Source of the DNA: Euryarchaeota archaeon TMED117
Lineage (GTDB): Archaea > Thermoplasmatota > Poseidoniia > Poseidoniales > Poseidoniaceae
Length of the DNA stretch: 37,519 nucleotides
Direction of reading: 5' to 3'
Assembly (NCBI GenBank): GCA_002171315.2
Contig: NHFS02000036.1
Location: 1 to 37,519, forward strand
A program made the position numbers and the translations under genes. The notes under the pieces are model-generated. The model made no database searches and was not told the DNA's origin. It saw only the letters and a list, made by a program, of their open reading frames with translations. How positions within the stretch are numbered: position 1 is the stretch's first letter; each line of letters starts with the position of its first letter. This document shows, in pieces, positions 23,365-31,461 of the stretch.

Positions 23365-24015
23365 ATGAGAGTGTTTCAACTCGATTCATACGTCTTGCTC
23401 CTTTCAGGAAAAGATTGTTTAAAATTTCTAGATGGTCTTTCAACCAATAAAGTTGAATCAACCTGTACGACTGTTTTTACAAAATCAAATGCCAAAATCA
23501 TTGATATGGTTGAAGTAATAGTCGTTGGTGAAAATATTGCTTTAGTTGGCCATAATAAATACAAAACGAACTTAGTCGACCATCTAAACTCAAGAATTCT
23601 ACAACAAGATGTTTCAATGAGAGACATTTCTGAATTCAATAATGTCTACATCTCATTTGATGATTATCCAAAAACGGATAACATTACTGTTGTTAGTACG
23701 TTCAGAGGCTGGATTATTGTTGCTCCTACTTCTTTTAACATTGAATCGACCCTAACATTGGATGCTTTCAATGAATATCGTATTGAGCATGTAATTCCCC
23801 ATCAAGAATACGAAATTACTCCTTCCAGGCATCCATTCAATTGCCGTTTAGAACATTTAGTTCATGAATCCAAAGGATGCTACATAGGCCAAGAAATCTT
23901 GACACGTATGAGAAGTAGGGGGAAAATGGGTAAATCACTCATCCGTATCGAAGGATCTCCTGAGGATGCCACTACAAATGGTGCAACACATTCACTCGCT
24001 ATTCGAAAAACCTGA
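23365..24015 (+). CDS. ygfZ: YgfZ/GcvT-domain protein, C-terminally short
   Basis: Folate-binding-type YgfZ (Iba57) protein; in bacteria and mitochondria it supports Fe-S cluster maturation with A-type carriers. The 216-aa protein starts LDSYVLLLSGKDCLKFLDGL and contains the invariant motif KGCYIGQE at residues 170-177 with Cys172, then ILTRMRSRGKMGK. It stops ~30 residues later, whereas family members (about 300 aa or more) usually have a further C-terminal beta domain. No continuation exists in another frame before the next gene at 24027. The IscA neighbour supports the assignment. Confidence 0.87.
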   Translation: MRVFQLDSYVLLLSGKDCLKFLDGLSTNKVESTCTTVFTKSNAKIIDMVEVIVVGENIALVGHNKYKTNLVDHLNSRILQQDVSMRDISEFNNVYISFDDYPKTDNITVVSTFRGWIIVAPTSFNIESTLTLDAFNEYRIEHVIPHQEYEITPSRHPFNCRLEHLVHESKGCYIGQEILTRMRSRGKMGKSLIRIEGSPEDATTNGATHSLAIRKT

Positions 24016-24026
24016 GGGATGGGGGA

Positions 24027-25322
24027 ATGACTGTGAACGAAAATTCAGAAGTCGTACAACGTCGATATGATATCGATTGGTTACGAGTTATTCTCTTTGG
24101 ATTATTGATTCCCTTTCACGTAGCCATAGGCGTATACTGGTCAACATATGGCACAGATATCAATCCTAACATGGCAAGCGATGATATGGATAATGATGAA
24201 CTGGCTGCTGAAGAAAATACCTATACAGCAGATTCTATTGACCCGACAAGTATGTTTCTTCATTGGATGCATCAATGGAGACTAGCAGCGTTATTCATGA
24301 TCTCTGGTATGGGTACTGCATTCGCCTTCAAGCGACGTTCGTGGGGTAAATTCCTTATCGAAAGATTACAACGATTATTAGTCCCAATGATATTTGGCAT
24401 GTGGACAATCGGGTTTGCAGGCGGTATTGCTCTCGGAGCCATAGATTTGGATAATGAAAGTGTATCTGATATAGGAACATCTTTGATCTATCATATTTTG
24501 ATTACTTCGTTCATATTTTGGATACCGATAATTGGGAAAATAATAGCGTTAGGCCATCTGTGGTTCTTATGGAATCTATTTTTGTATTCGCTTCTGATGA
24601 CTCCTGTATTCCATTATGTTCAAAAAAATGCAGATGGAGCATTAGCAAGAATGTTCAAATCTATGTTTACTGCTAGATTTGGGATTGGTGTTTTCATGAT
24701 CATACCTCTCTTATTGAGCAGTGTGGAGATTCTCTTCAAGCCGTGGATTGCTGGTTTTCTTGGAAGCGGATACGAATGGTTGTGGTTCCTTGGGTTTTTC
24801 TTCTTCGGTTATTCCTGTATCATTGCCAAGAGTGAATATTATTCATTTTTAGAAAAAAATCGATTAAAAATTAGTGGGATAACAATCCTTCTGACCTTAA
24901 TGTTTGTATGGATTCGAATTCAACAGCATAATGCCGGTATCCCTTACATTGATGGGGGTTGGATTGAACAAGGAATTATCCATAATCAAATGACACTCTT
25001 TTCATGCTTCATTCATAGTTTTCATGCTTGGTTCTGGTGTTTAGCAGTTTTTTCATGGGGAGCGCATTTTCTCAATAAACCAAGCAAAAATTTAGCCTAC
25101 ATGAATCAAGGAGTTTATCCATTTTACATCGTCCACATGCCAATTACTTTTGCTGCTTTAAAATTATCAACTGAAATGGGGATTACAAACTATTCCGCAG
25201 TTCTTCTTAGTTGCTTATTGGTAACACTTGGTTGTTGGTTATCTTTTGAAATTTTAAAGAGAACCAAGGTTTCGAGATACCTATTTGGAATCAAAGAAAT
25301 TCCAATAAAGAAATTAGACTAA
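24027..25322 (+). CDS. Acyltransferase 3 family membrane protein
   Basis: A 431-aa polytopic protein with about ten membrane helices. The first helix carries YDIDWLRVILFGLLIPFHVA, with the catalytic-type His and the preceding DWLR expected for acyltransferase-3/OPG-C proteins; LFMISGMGTAFAFKRRSWGKF and ERLQRLLVPMIFG follow, then LWFLWNLFLYSLLM. An acidic loop (ASDDMDNDELAAEENTYTAD) lies between helices 1 and 2, probably outside. Such enzymes acylate surface sugars, lipids or peptides. GGGATGGGGGA precedes ATG 24027. It directly abuts the mdh stop. Confidence 0.87.
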   Translation: MTVNENSEVVQRRYDIDWLRVILFGLLIPFHVAIGVYWSTYGTDINPNMASDDMDNDELAAEENTYTADSIDPTSMFLHWMHQWRLAALFMISGMGTAFAFKRRSWGKFLIERLQRLLVPMIFGMWTIGFAGGIALGAIDLDNESVSDIGTSLIYHILITSFIFWIPIIGKIIALGHLWFLWNLFLYSLLMTPVFHYVQKNADGALARMFKSMFTARFGIGVFMIIPLLLSSVEILFKPWIAGFLGSGYEWLWFLGFFFFGYSCIIAKSEYYSFLEKNRLKISGITILLTLMFVWIRIQQHNAGIPYIDGGWIEQGIIHNQMTLFSCFIHSFHAWFWCLAVFSWGAHFLNKPSKNLAYMNQGVYPFYIVHMPITFAALKLSTEMGITNYSAVLLSCLLVTLGCWLSFEILKRTKVSRYLFGIKEIPIKKLD

Positions 25323-26261
25323 TCAATATCCGAGTACGTCTTTGAGTTGATTCTTGTAGAAGTTACCTGACTCCTGAAGAGATGCAAGTTCTCCTTCACT
25401 GAGATCCAATTCAAAGATTTGTTCAACTCCGTTTGACCCTAACAAACATGGGACACCGATGTAAACCTCATCCAATCCATATTGCCCTGTTAGATGACAT
25501 GATGCGGGCAATAGCCGACGTCGATTATTGAGAACGGATTCTGCCATGATGGCAGCAGCAGAACCAGGAGCATAGAATGCTGAACCACGCTCGAGTAATT
25601 TGACAATTTCGCCACCACCACTTGCTGTGCGAGCTGATATAGCCTCTATTCTCTCTTGACTCATGAGTTGTGTAATAGGTATACCACCTACGGTTGTGTA
25701 TCGTGGTAAAGGAACCATTGTGTCCCCGTGACCGCCAAGAACCATAGGGCTAACGTCTTCTTCTGCGCATCCTAATTCTAAAGCAATGAAATGAGCCATA
25801 CGGGCACTGTCGAGAACACCTGCTTGTCCTATTACACGGTTGGAAGGGAATCCGGTAACCTTCTGCATGTGATAGGTCATCAAGTCGAGAGGATTGGTTA
25901 CAACAATGACAACGGCATCGGGCGCATGGTCACGGATACCTGCTCCCACTTGTGCAATAATTTCTGCATTTTTTCCAATGAGATCTTCTCGAGTCATTCC
26001 TGGTTGTCTTGGAAATCCGCTCGTGACGACAACAACATCTGAATCAGTAATATCTTCGTATGATGATGTGCCAGTAATTGTTCCATTGTAATTGAGAACA
26101 TTTGCATTTTGACTCATATCCAAGGCCTTCCCTTTTGCAAACCCTTCATAGATATCGAGAAGGACGATATCTGCTATCTTCATATTGGCTAAAACAAAAG
26201 CACACGTTGCTCCAACATTTCCTGCTCCTATTACTGAAATTTTACGGCTTCCACGGGACAT
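25323..26261 (-). CDS. mdh: Malate dehydrogenase (LDH-like, NAD-dependent)
   Basis: Oxidises malate to oxaloacetate in the citric acid cycle. The 312-aa protein has ISVIGAGNVGATCAFVLA (Rossmann), the acidic residue in LLDIYEGFAKGKALDMSQ that favours NAD, the substrate loop GFPRQPGMTREDL with Arg residues typical of malate rather than lactate use, VVTNPLDLMTYHM, and the catalytic pair in GQAGVLDSARMAHFIA and LGGHGDTMVPL. A GAGGAGAG ribosome site precedes ATG 26261. It diverges from pntAA. Confidence 0.96.
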   Translation of the reverse strand: MSRGSRKISVIGAGNVGATCAFVLANMKIADIVLLDIYEGFAKGKALDMSQNANVLNYNGTITGTSSYEDITDSDVVVVTSGFPRQPGMTREDLIGKNAEIIAQVGAGIRDHAPDAVVIVVTNPLDLMTYHMQKVTGFPSNRVIGQAGVLDSARMAHFIALELGCAEEDVSPMVLGGHGDTMVPLPRYTTVGGIPITQLMSQERIEAISARTASGGGEIVKLLERGSAFYAPGSAAAIMAESVLNNRRRLLPASCHLTGQYGLDEVYIGVPCLLGSNGVEQIFELDLSEGELASLQESGNFYKNQLKDVLGY

Positions 26262-26393
26262 AATTCTCTCCTCAATCTGATGTCTGAACGAGACGCTCTT
26301 TAATTCAAATGGTTGTTCCCAAATAAATTCTCCATCTGGATGGAGGGTGGCATTGAAGAACCCCCTCTGTGTGGGCGAATCATAGGTGTAATT

Positions 26394-27557
26394 ATGAAGT
26401 TGGGAGTGCTCAAAGAACCCGCTGATGAAACACGAGTTGCAATCGTTCCAACCAGCATGAAAAAATTACTCAAAGCAGGATTCGAAGTCATCGTTGAATC
26501 AGGTGCTGGTAAGGAGGCAAATTACTCTGATGAAGCATACACAGACGCAGGTGCAACTGTAGGAACACGAGAGGATGCTCTTGCTTGTGCTAACCTCATT
26601 ACTATCCGATTCCCTGGTGTGGATGGGCTTGCAGAAGGAACAACTTTGGCATGTGTTTCAGATCCTTTCCGAAATCCACAGCACGTCAAGGATTGCATGA
26701 AAGCGAATATCACACTGCTCTCAATGGATATGATTCCTCGACGTTTGAGTCGTGCTCAATCAATGGATGTTAATTCAAGTCAAGACAATCTTGCTGGATA
26801 CAAAGCGGTACTGCTAGGAGCATCCCAGGTTCCTAAGGGAATTCCAATGATGACAACATCCGCAGGAACTGTTCGACCTGCGAAGGTGGTCATTATGGGT
26901 TCAGGTGTTGCAGGATTGCAAGCAATTGCAACTGCAAAGAGACTTGGAGCAGTCGTTTATGCATCAGACGTTCGTAAATCCGCAGCAGAACAAATTGAAT
27001 CTGTTGGTGGACGGTTCATCGAAGTCGATGGAATGGATGACTTTGAAGATGAAGCTGGATATGCTAAACCTCTCACCCCTGAATTTATTCAGAAAGTGAA
27101 CGATACGGTTTGCGGTGTAGCATCAGATGCTGACATTATTGTTACAACAGCACGTATCTTTGGACGCCCAGCGCCTATTACTGTACCTTCATCAGCAGTT
27201 CAAAACTTCAAATCTGGTGCTGTTGTTGTTGATATGAATGCAGATGTAGGTGGAAACTGCGAAGACACAGTTGCAGGTAAAGTAATCACAACAGACAATG
27301 GCGTAATTATTGTAGGAACATCAAACCTCCCAGGAACTATCGCTACTACAGCAAGTATGCTTTATTCCAATAATCTAACCACATTCATCACTTCCTTAGT
27401 CGATGAAGGAGAAGTGAAAATCTCCGATGATGACGACATCCTCGTAGGCGCTCCAGAAGGAAGCGATTTCTATGTTAATGGAATGGGTGGCGTTCTCATC
27501 TGCAAAGATGGAGAGTTACATCCAAAACAAACTCGCTTAGGAGGTGCACTCGAATGA
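26394..27557 (+). CDS. pntAA: NAD(P) transhydrogenase subunit alpha, part 1
   Basis: NAD(H)-binding domain I of the proton-translocating transhydrogenase, 387 aa, cytoplasmic. Seen: KLGVLKEPADETRVAIVP at the start, QVPKGIPMMTTSAGTVRPAK, the Rossmann loop VIMGSGVAGLQAIATAKRLG, the DVRKSAAEQIESVGGRFIEV segment, and the NADH-contact GAVVVDMNADVGGNCEDT. ATG 26394 has AGGTGT upstream; the frame opens further back but gives unrelated residues. It overlaps pntAB by the ATGA signal. The three-subunit layout is that of Rhodospirillum-type PNT. Confidence 0.95.
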   Translation: MKLGVLKEPADETRVAIVPTSMKKLLKAGFEVIVESGAGKEANYSDEAYTDAGATVGTREDALACANLITIRFPGVDGLAEGTTLACVSDPFRNPQHVKDCMKANITLLSMDMIPRRLSRAQSMDVNSSQDNLAGYKAVLLGASQVPKGIPMMTTSAGTVRPAKVVIMGSGVAGLQAIATAKRLGAVVYASDVRKSAAEQIESVGGRFIEVDGMDDFEDEAGYAKPLTPEFIQKVNDTVCGVASDADIIVTTARIFGRPAPITVPSSAVQNFKSGAVVVDMNADVGGNCEDTVAGKVITTDNGVIIVGTSNLPGTIATTASMLYSNNLTTFITSLVDEGEVKISDDDDILVGAPEGSDFYVNGMGGVLICKDGELHPKQTRLGGALE

Positions 27558-27865
27558 CACCAGAATTTTTAATTGGAAACATTACTCTGTTCGTACTTGC
27601 TATCTTCCTTGGATTTGAGTTGATCACAAAAGTACCTGCAACACTGCACACGCCTCTTATGAGCGGTGCAAATGCAATCTCTGGAATTTCAATCATTGGA
27701 GCACTTATTGGGGCAAATGTAGCATACGAATCTGGAGATACAGCAATTTCAGGAATACTTGCATTTGTTGCAGTAGTTTTAGCGATGATCAATGTTGTTG
27801 GTGGATTCCTTGTCACCAATAGAATGTTGAATATGATTGCTGGAAAGAAGCGAAGAGGTGCTTGA
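27554..27865 (+). CDS. pntAB: NAD(P) transhydrogenase subunit alpha, part 2
   Basis: Small membrane subunit (domain II part) of 103 aa. Three to four hydrophobic helices: ITLFVLAIFLGFELI, ISGISIIGALIGANVAYE, ISGILAFVAVVLAMINVVGG. The segment VPATLHTPLMSGANAISGIS matches the conserved loop of the family. It overlaps pntAA and is followed one base later by pntB. Confidence 0.94.
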   Translation: MTPEFLIGNITLFVLAIFLGFELITKVPATLHTPLMSGANAISGISIIGALIGANVAYESGDTAISGILAFVAVVLAMINVVGGFLVTNRMLNMIAGKKRRGA

Positions 27866-27866
27866 G

Positions 27867-29288
27867 ATGGAAGATTGGGTTTCTCTAGGATATTTATTAT
27901 CTGCCGCACTTTTCATTTTTGGTTTGAAAAAACTTGGTCATCCAAGAACTGCTCCCTTTGGAAATCAACTTGGAGCACTCGGTATGCTCGTTGCAGTTCT
28001 CACTACAATCCTTAGTATGGAATTGGCAGGGGATGCTGAATGGGTTCTGATTGGAGTAGGTGTAGCACTTGGCTCCCTTATCGGCTACATCATGGCTGTA
28101 CGTGTTCAGATGACAGGGATGCCTGAACTTGTTGCACTGTTCAATGGATTTGGTGGTGCAGCATCTGCACTTGTTGCTTTGTCTGAAGTTTGGAGGTATA
28201 TGGAGGATTCATCGAACATACCCACTGGAAATCTAGAGATCACCGTCATCATGGTCGCTGCTGGTCTATCGGCACTCGTTGGTTGGATGACTCTCACGGG
28301 ATCACTTCTGGCAATGTACAAACTCAAAGGCGGAGTAAGCGTCTTTGGCAAGTGGATTAAGACACCTACATGGGGACCTCCATGGCTAAATCCAGTCAAG
28401 GTTCTTCTTGTGATAGCCGTAGCAGTACTGATTTACCTAAGCATCGATGAACCAACGAACACCACGTATCTATGGAGCATTATTGGAATCTCCTGTTTGT
28501 TAGGTCTTGTTCTGGTGTTACCAATCGGTGGAGCAGACATGCCAGTTGTTGTATCGTTACTCAACTCATTATCTGGTATCGCAGCAGCATTTACTGGATT
28601 TATTATCGGGAATTCAGCGCTTATCATCGCAGGTTCCCTTGTTGGAGCATCTGGTCTAATTCTAACATTCATTATGTGCAAAGCAATGAATCGTACCCTT
28701 GCTGATGTCTTGTTCAAATCATTTGGAGGAACTGGTGAAAAGGAATCATTGACTCGAACAAAGGTTGGTTCAGATCCTGATGAAGTTGCAATGATGATCG
28801 ATGGTGCACAAAAAGTCATCATCGTCCCAGGTTACGGAATGGCCGTATCCCAATGTCAACACCAAGTCAAAGAATTTGCAGATTTGATTTCAGAGAAGTT
28901 CGATACGGAAGTCAAGTATGCGATTCATCCTGTAGCAGGCCGCATGCCTGGCCACATGAATGTCCTTCTTGCAGAGGCTAATGTTCCATATGAACAGCTC
29001 ATTGAAATGGATGAAATAAACTCAGAATTCCCAGAATGCGATGTTGCAATTGTTATCGGAGCGAACGATACAACGAATCCTGCTGCTCGAAGCGGCGAAG
29101 GTCCACTTGCAGGAATGCCAATTATCGATGCAGATGCTGCACGTACTGTCGTCATCATCAAGCGTTCACTCTCCGTAGGCTATGCAGGTGTCGATAATGA
29201 CCTCTTTTACATGGACAAAACAATGATGCTCTTTGGTGATGGAAAGGCCATGATGACCGGTTTGAACAATGCGATAAAAGAAATCTAA
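27867..29288 (+). CDS. pntB: NAD(P) transhydrogenase subunit beta
   Basis: Provides the remaining membrane helices (residues ~1-270) and the NADP(H)-binding domain III (about 290-473). Seen: FGNQLGALGMLVAVLTTIL, GMPELVALFNGFGGAASALV, ADMPVVVSLLNSLSGIAAAF, then the NADP domain VIIVPGYGMAVSQCQHQV, HPVAGRMPGHMNVLLAEA, VAIVIGANDTTNPAA and IKRSLSVGYAGVDNDLFY. 473 aa is normal. ATG 27867 follows TTGAG after the pntAB stop; an earlier in-frame ATG at 27837 lies inside pntAB. Uses the proton gradient to make NADPH from NADH. Confidence 0.96.
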   Translation: MEDWVSLGYLLSAALFIFGLKKLGHPRTAPFGNQLGALGMLVAVLTTILSMELAGDAEWVLIGVGVALGSLIGYIMAVRVQMTGMPELVALFNGFGGAASALVALSEVWRYMEDSSNIPTGNLEITVIMVAAGLSALVGWMTLTGSLLAMYKLKGGVSVFGKWIKTPTWGPPWLNPVKVLLVIAVAVLIYLSIDEPTNTTYLWSIIGISCLLGLVLVLPIGGADMPVVVSLLNSLSGIAAAFTGFIIGNSALIIAGSLVGASGLILTFIMCKAMNRTLADVLFKSFGGTGEKESLTRTKVGSDPDEVAMMIDGAQKVIIVPGYGMAVSQCQHQVKEFADLISEKFDTEVKYAIHPVAGRMPGHMNVLLAEANVPYEQLIEMDEINSEFPECDVAIVIGANDTTNPAARSGEGPLAGMPIIDADAARTVVIIKRSLSVGYAGVDNDLFYMDKTMMLFGDGKAMMTGLNNAIKEI

Positions 29289-29298
29289 TTTACTGGTG

Positions 29299-29305
29299 TA
29301 TAAGG
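29299..29305 (+). promoter_or_regulatory. Candidate TATA box upstream of the CxCH-protein gene
   Basis: TATAAGG lies 11 bases after the pntB stop and 49-55 bases before ATG 29354. With the usual ~26-base distance the transcript would start near 29328, leaving room for the strong GGAGGAAGG ribosome site at 29342-29350. Pattern and spacing only. Confidence 0.45.
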
Positions 29306-29353
29306 AACGTTGAAAGGTCTCTTAGGGATGGCATTAACATTGGAGGAAGGCTC

Positions 29354-30319
29354 ATGCGTTCACGAACTCTACTAATTCTTCTTTTGGCTGTCTGTCTTAT
29401 TGCACCAGTCATTGCAAATCCCAATGGACCACCTTGGGAAAATAGCCAGGGAGATTTAACAGTTGAAGGCGGTTGTACTTGTCACGGAGTTGGAGGACCT
29501 GTCAATGGTCAACCTTCAACCGAAGTTGTTGTATCAATTTCTGGCATCCCTCGTTCCTATGATCTTGGTGTTTCATACGACTTTACAATCAACCTTCAAC
29601 ATGCATCTTATGATGAAGGTGGCTTCATGTTGTGGAGTTACGGTGTCGGAACACTAACCGCAGGCGAAGGACAACAACAAGTCCCTGAAGAACCAACAGC
29701 TGTTTCTCATTCAGAAGTCGGTAATGGATGGATTGTATCTTGGACTGCACCTAACGAAGACGTCGGAGAGGTATCGTTTACGCTCGTCGGTAATGCTGTC
29801 GATGGCCAAAATGGTGCTAATGAAGGTGACAAATGGAATATCCTATCATTCTTCATATCCGCTCCTGATTCAACAACAAATGATGATGAAGAAGGTTTAG
29901 CACTACGTACGATTAGCGTTGGAGACTTTGAATCACTGTTTGTTGCAGACATTGATCCCGCTGTTGTTGAGGCAGAACGGCAAGAAGGTATCGCAGATGA
30001 CTTTTTCACCAACGGAAATATCTTCTACTGGTCAACACTTGCAATTATCTTAGTTGGTGCTGTTGTTCAAGGGGAATTCTATGAACGTCGATTTGGAGGA
30101 GGTCCTAAACACCTCGATATGCGACTTGCTCTGCCACAAGGTATCAGAAGAGGTATCCTCGGTCTAGGCTTACTCCTAGCCTTTGGATGGGCAGTTGATA
30201 ATTCACAACCATGGGGCTACAGTTTCCTTCTCGGAATATGCACACTATGGGCAATGTTTGGTGTTTATCGAACAATTGTTCAAGCTAGGGCAGAACCGAA
30301 TCCAGAAGATCTAGTGTGA
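29354..30319 (+). CDS. Secreted/membrane protein with CxCH motif (choice-of-anchor-V/reelin-like)
   Basis: A 321-aa exported protein. A signal peptide covers residues ~1-21 (LLILLLAVCLIAPVIA). Next comes GGCTCHG with C41, C43 and H44, then an Ig-like beta domain (residues ~55-175, with YDFTINLQHASYDEGGFMLW and WIVSWTAPNEDVGEVSFTL) like the reelin/choice-of-anchor V domain that often follows a cytochrome-like CxxCH. Two membrane helices near 220-238 and 265-305 anchor the C terminus. Here the motif is CxCH, so normal haem c attachment is doubtful. It lies ahead of the TatC gene by 10 bases. Function unknown. Confidence 0.8.
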   Translation: MRSRTLLILLLAVCLIAPVIANPNGPPWENSQGDLTVEGGCTCHGVGGPVNGQPSTEVVVSISGIPRSYDLGVSYDFTINLQHASYDEGGFMLWSYGVGTLTAGEGQQQVPEEPTAVSHSEVGNGWIVSWTAPNEDVGEVSFTLVGNAVDGQNGANEGDKWNILSFFISAPDSTTNDDEEGLALRTISVGDFESLFVADIDPAVVEAERQEGIADDFFTNGNIFYWSTLAIILVGAVVQGEFYERRFGGGPKHLDMRLALPQGIRRGILGLGLLLAFGWAVDNSQPWGYSFLLGICTLWAMFGVYRTIVQARAEPNPEDLV

Positions 30320-30329
30320 GGTTGATTCA

Positions 30330-31436
30330 TTGAAAACCCAAAGTGGTTTACAACTTGAAAATGACCAGAAGTTAACAGTTCAAGAGCATCTGAATTTGTT
30401 AACTCAACAAGGTACTCTTGCGTTTGTACTCATCATCACCTTAACTGGATTATTTATGACTCAGGTTGATGAACTCTTACAATGGCTCCTCGATCGTATG
30501 AATCCTTGTGCAACAAATGATTGCCTTACATTGTATGAACCTGCATCATGGAGCGTAGTCAGGTGGCTTTCTGCAGTATTTCTTGCGGTCATATGCACAC
30601 TTCCATTGATCATACGTTCATTTTACAAATTTGCACAACCAGGTCTAACAAAAAATGAAAAAATTATGTTCCGTAAATGGACAATCTTTTCGCTAATTTC
30701 GATTTATTCATTGCTTGGCATTCTATTCTTCTATGCAATACCAATGCTTTATTCAATTGGGGATTCTGTACATTCAGAAGTTGGATTAACAAGCCAATAT
30801 GATGCTGTTCATATGTTCATTTTTGCACTGTCAATATTCTGGACTTGCCTCATTGGATTCATTCTTGTTTTTGCAACAATAAGTGCTGGTTCAACTGGGT
30901 TAATTACAGATTCAACACAAGATTGGTGGCGGATTCGAATACATGGAATCGGAGGACTTGTCCTACTCTTATCCCTCCCAGGAAGATGGAATGGAACCAA
31001 CATAGCCCTGATCACAACCATGATTATTATTCTAGAATATGTCATAAAGAACAATGTAAGAAAGACACATTCAATTAATTCACCGAAACCAATGTTTGAT
31101 CATGAAGGTCGAAGACGCCTACTTCTATACATCGAAATTTCAGATAAACATGAAGATTTTAAGATGCAGGATTCGCCAGAAAACACTGCATTTTTACGTT
31201 GCAATTCACTTACCGATAATATTAACGAAAGAGATATTATTGTTGATACAGTGGTAAGTTACCGAATAACTGATACAATCATAATTGGATGTGATGATTC
31301 AAAACTACCCACATCATTCCAATCAGTTATCAAATCTGCAAACTGCTCTATGTGGTTCCTTCAAGATGGAGATAATGAAAGTATTATGATGTTACAGAAA
31401 CGAATTCTTGGGCCTAACAACTCACCCAACAATTGA
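30330..31436 (+). CDS. tatC: Divergent TatC-like protein with C-terminal extension
   Basis: Predicted Sec-independent translocase subunit, 368 aa, TTG start with GAGG upstream. The N-terminal LTVQEHLNLLTQQG and the first helix (~30-47) are as in TatC; the hallmark loop after helix 2 reads LPLIIRSFYKFAQPGLTKNEK, which supplies the Phe and Glu that contact Tat signal peptides in TatC. Further helices lie near 118-140, 158-182, 205-218 and 222-238. A hydrophilic region of ~125 residues (about 245-368) has no match in ordinary TatC (~250 aa). No TatA gene is visible. Motif match is good but the protein is divergent. Confidence 0.78.
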   Translation: MKTQSGLQLENDQKLTVQEHLNLLTQQGTLAFVLIITLTGLFMTQVDELLQWLLDRMNPCATNDCLTLYEPASWSVVRWLSAVFLAVICTLPLIIRSFYKFAQPGLTKNEKIMFRKWTIFSLISIYSLLGILFFYAIPMLYSIGDSVHSEVGLTSQYDAVHMFIFALSIFWTCLIGFILVFATISAGSTGLITDSTQDWWRIRIHGIGGLVLLLSLPGRWNGTNIALITTMIIILEYVIKNNVRKTHSINSPKPMFDHEGRRRLLLYIEISDKHEDFKMQDSPENTAFLRCNSLTDNINERDIIVDTVVSYRITDTIIIGCDDSKLPTSFQSVIKSANCSMWFLQDGDNESIMMLQKRILGPNNSPNN

Positions 31437-31461
31437 AACGATTCGGTATAGTACGAACTAC

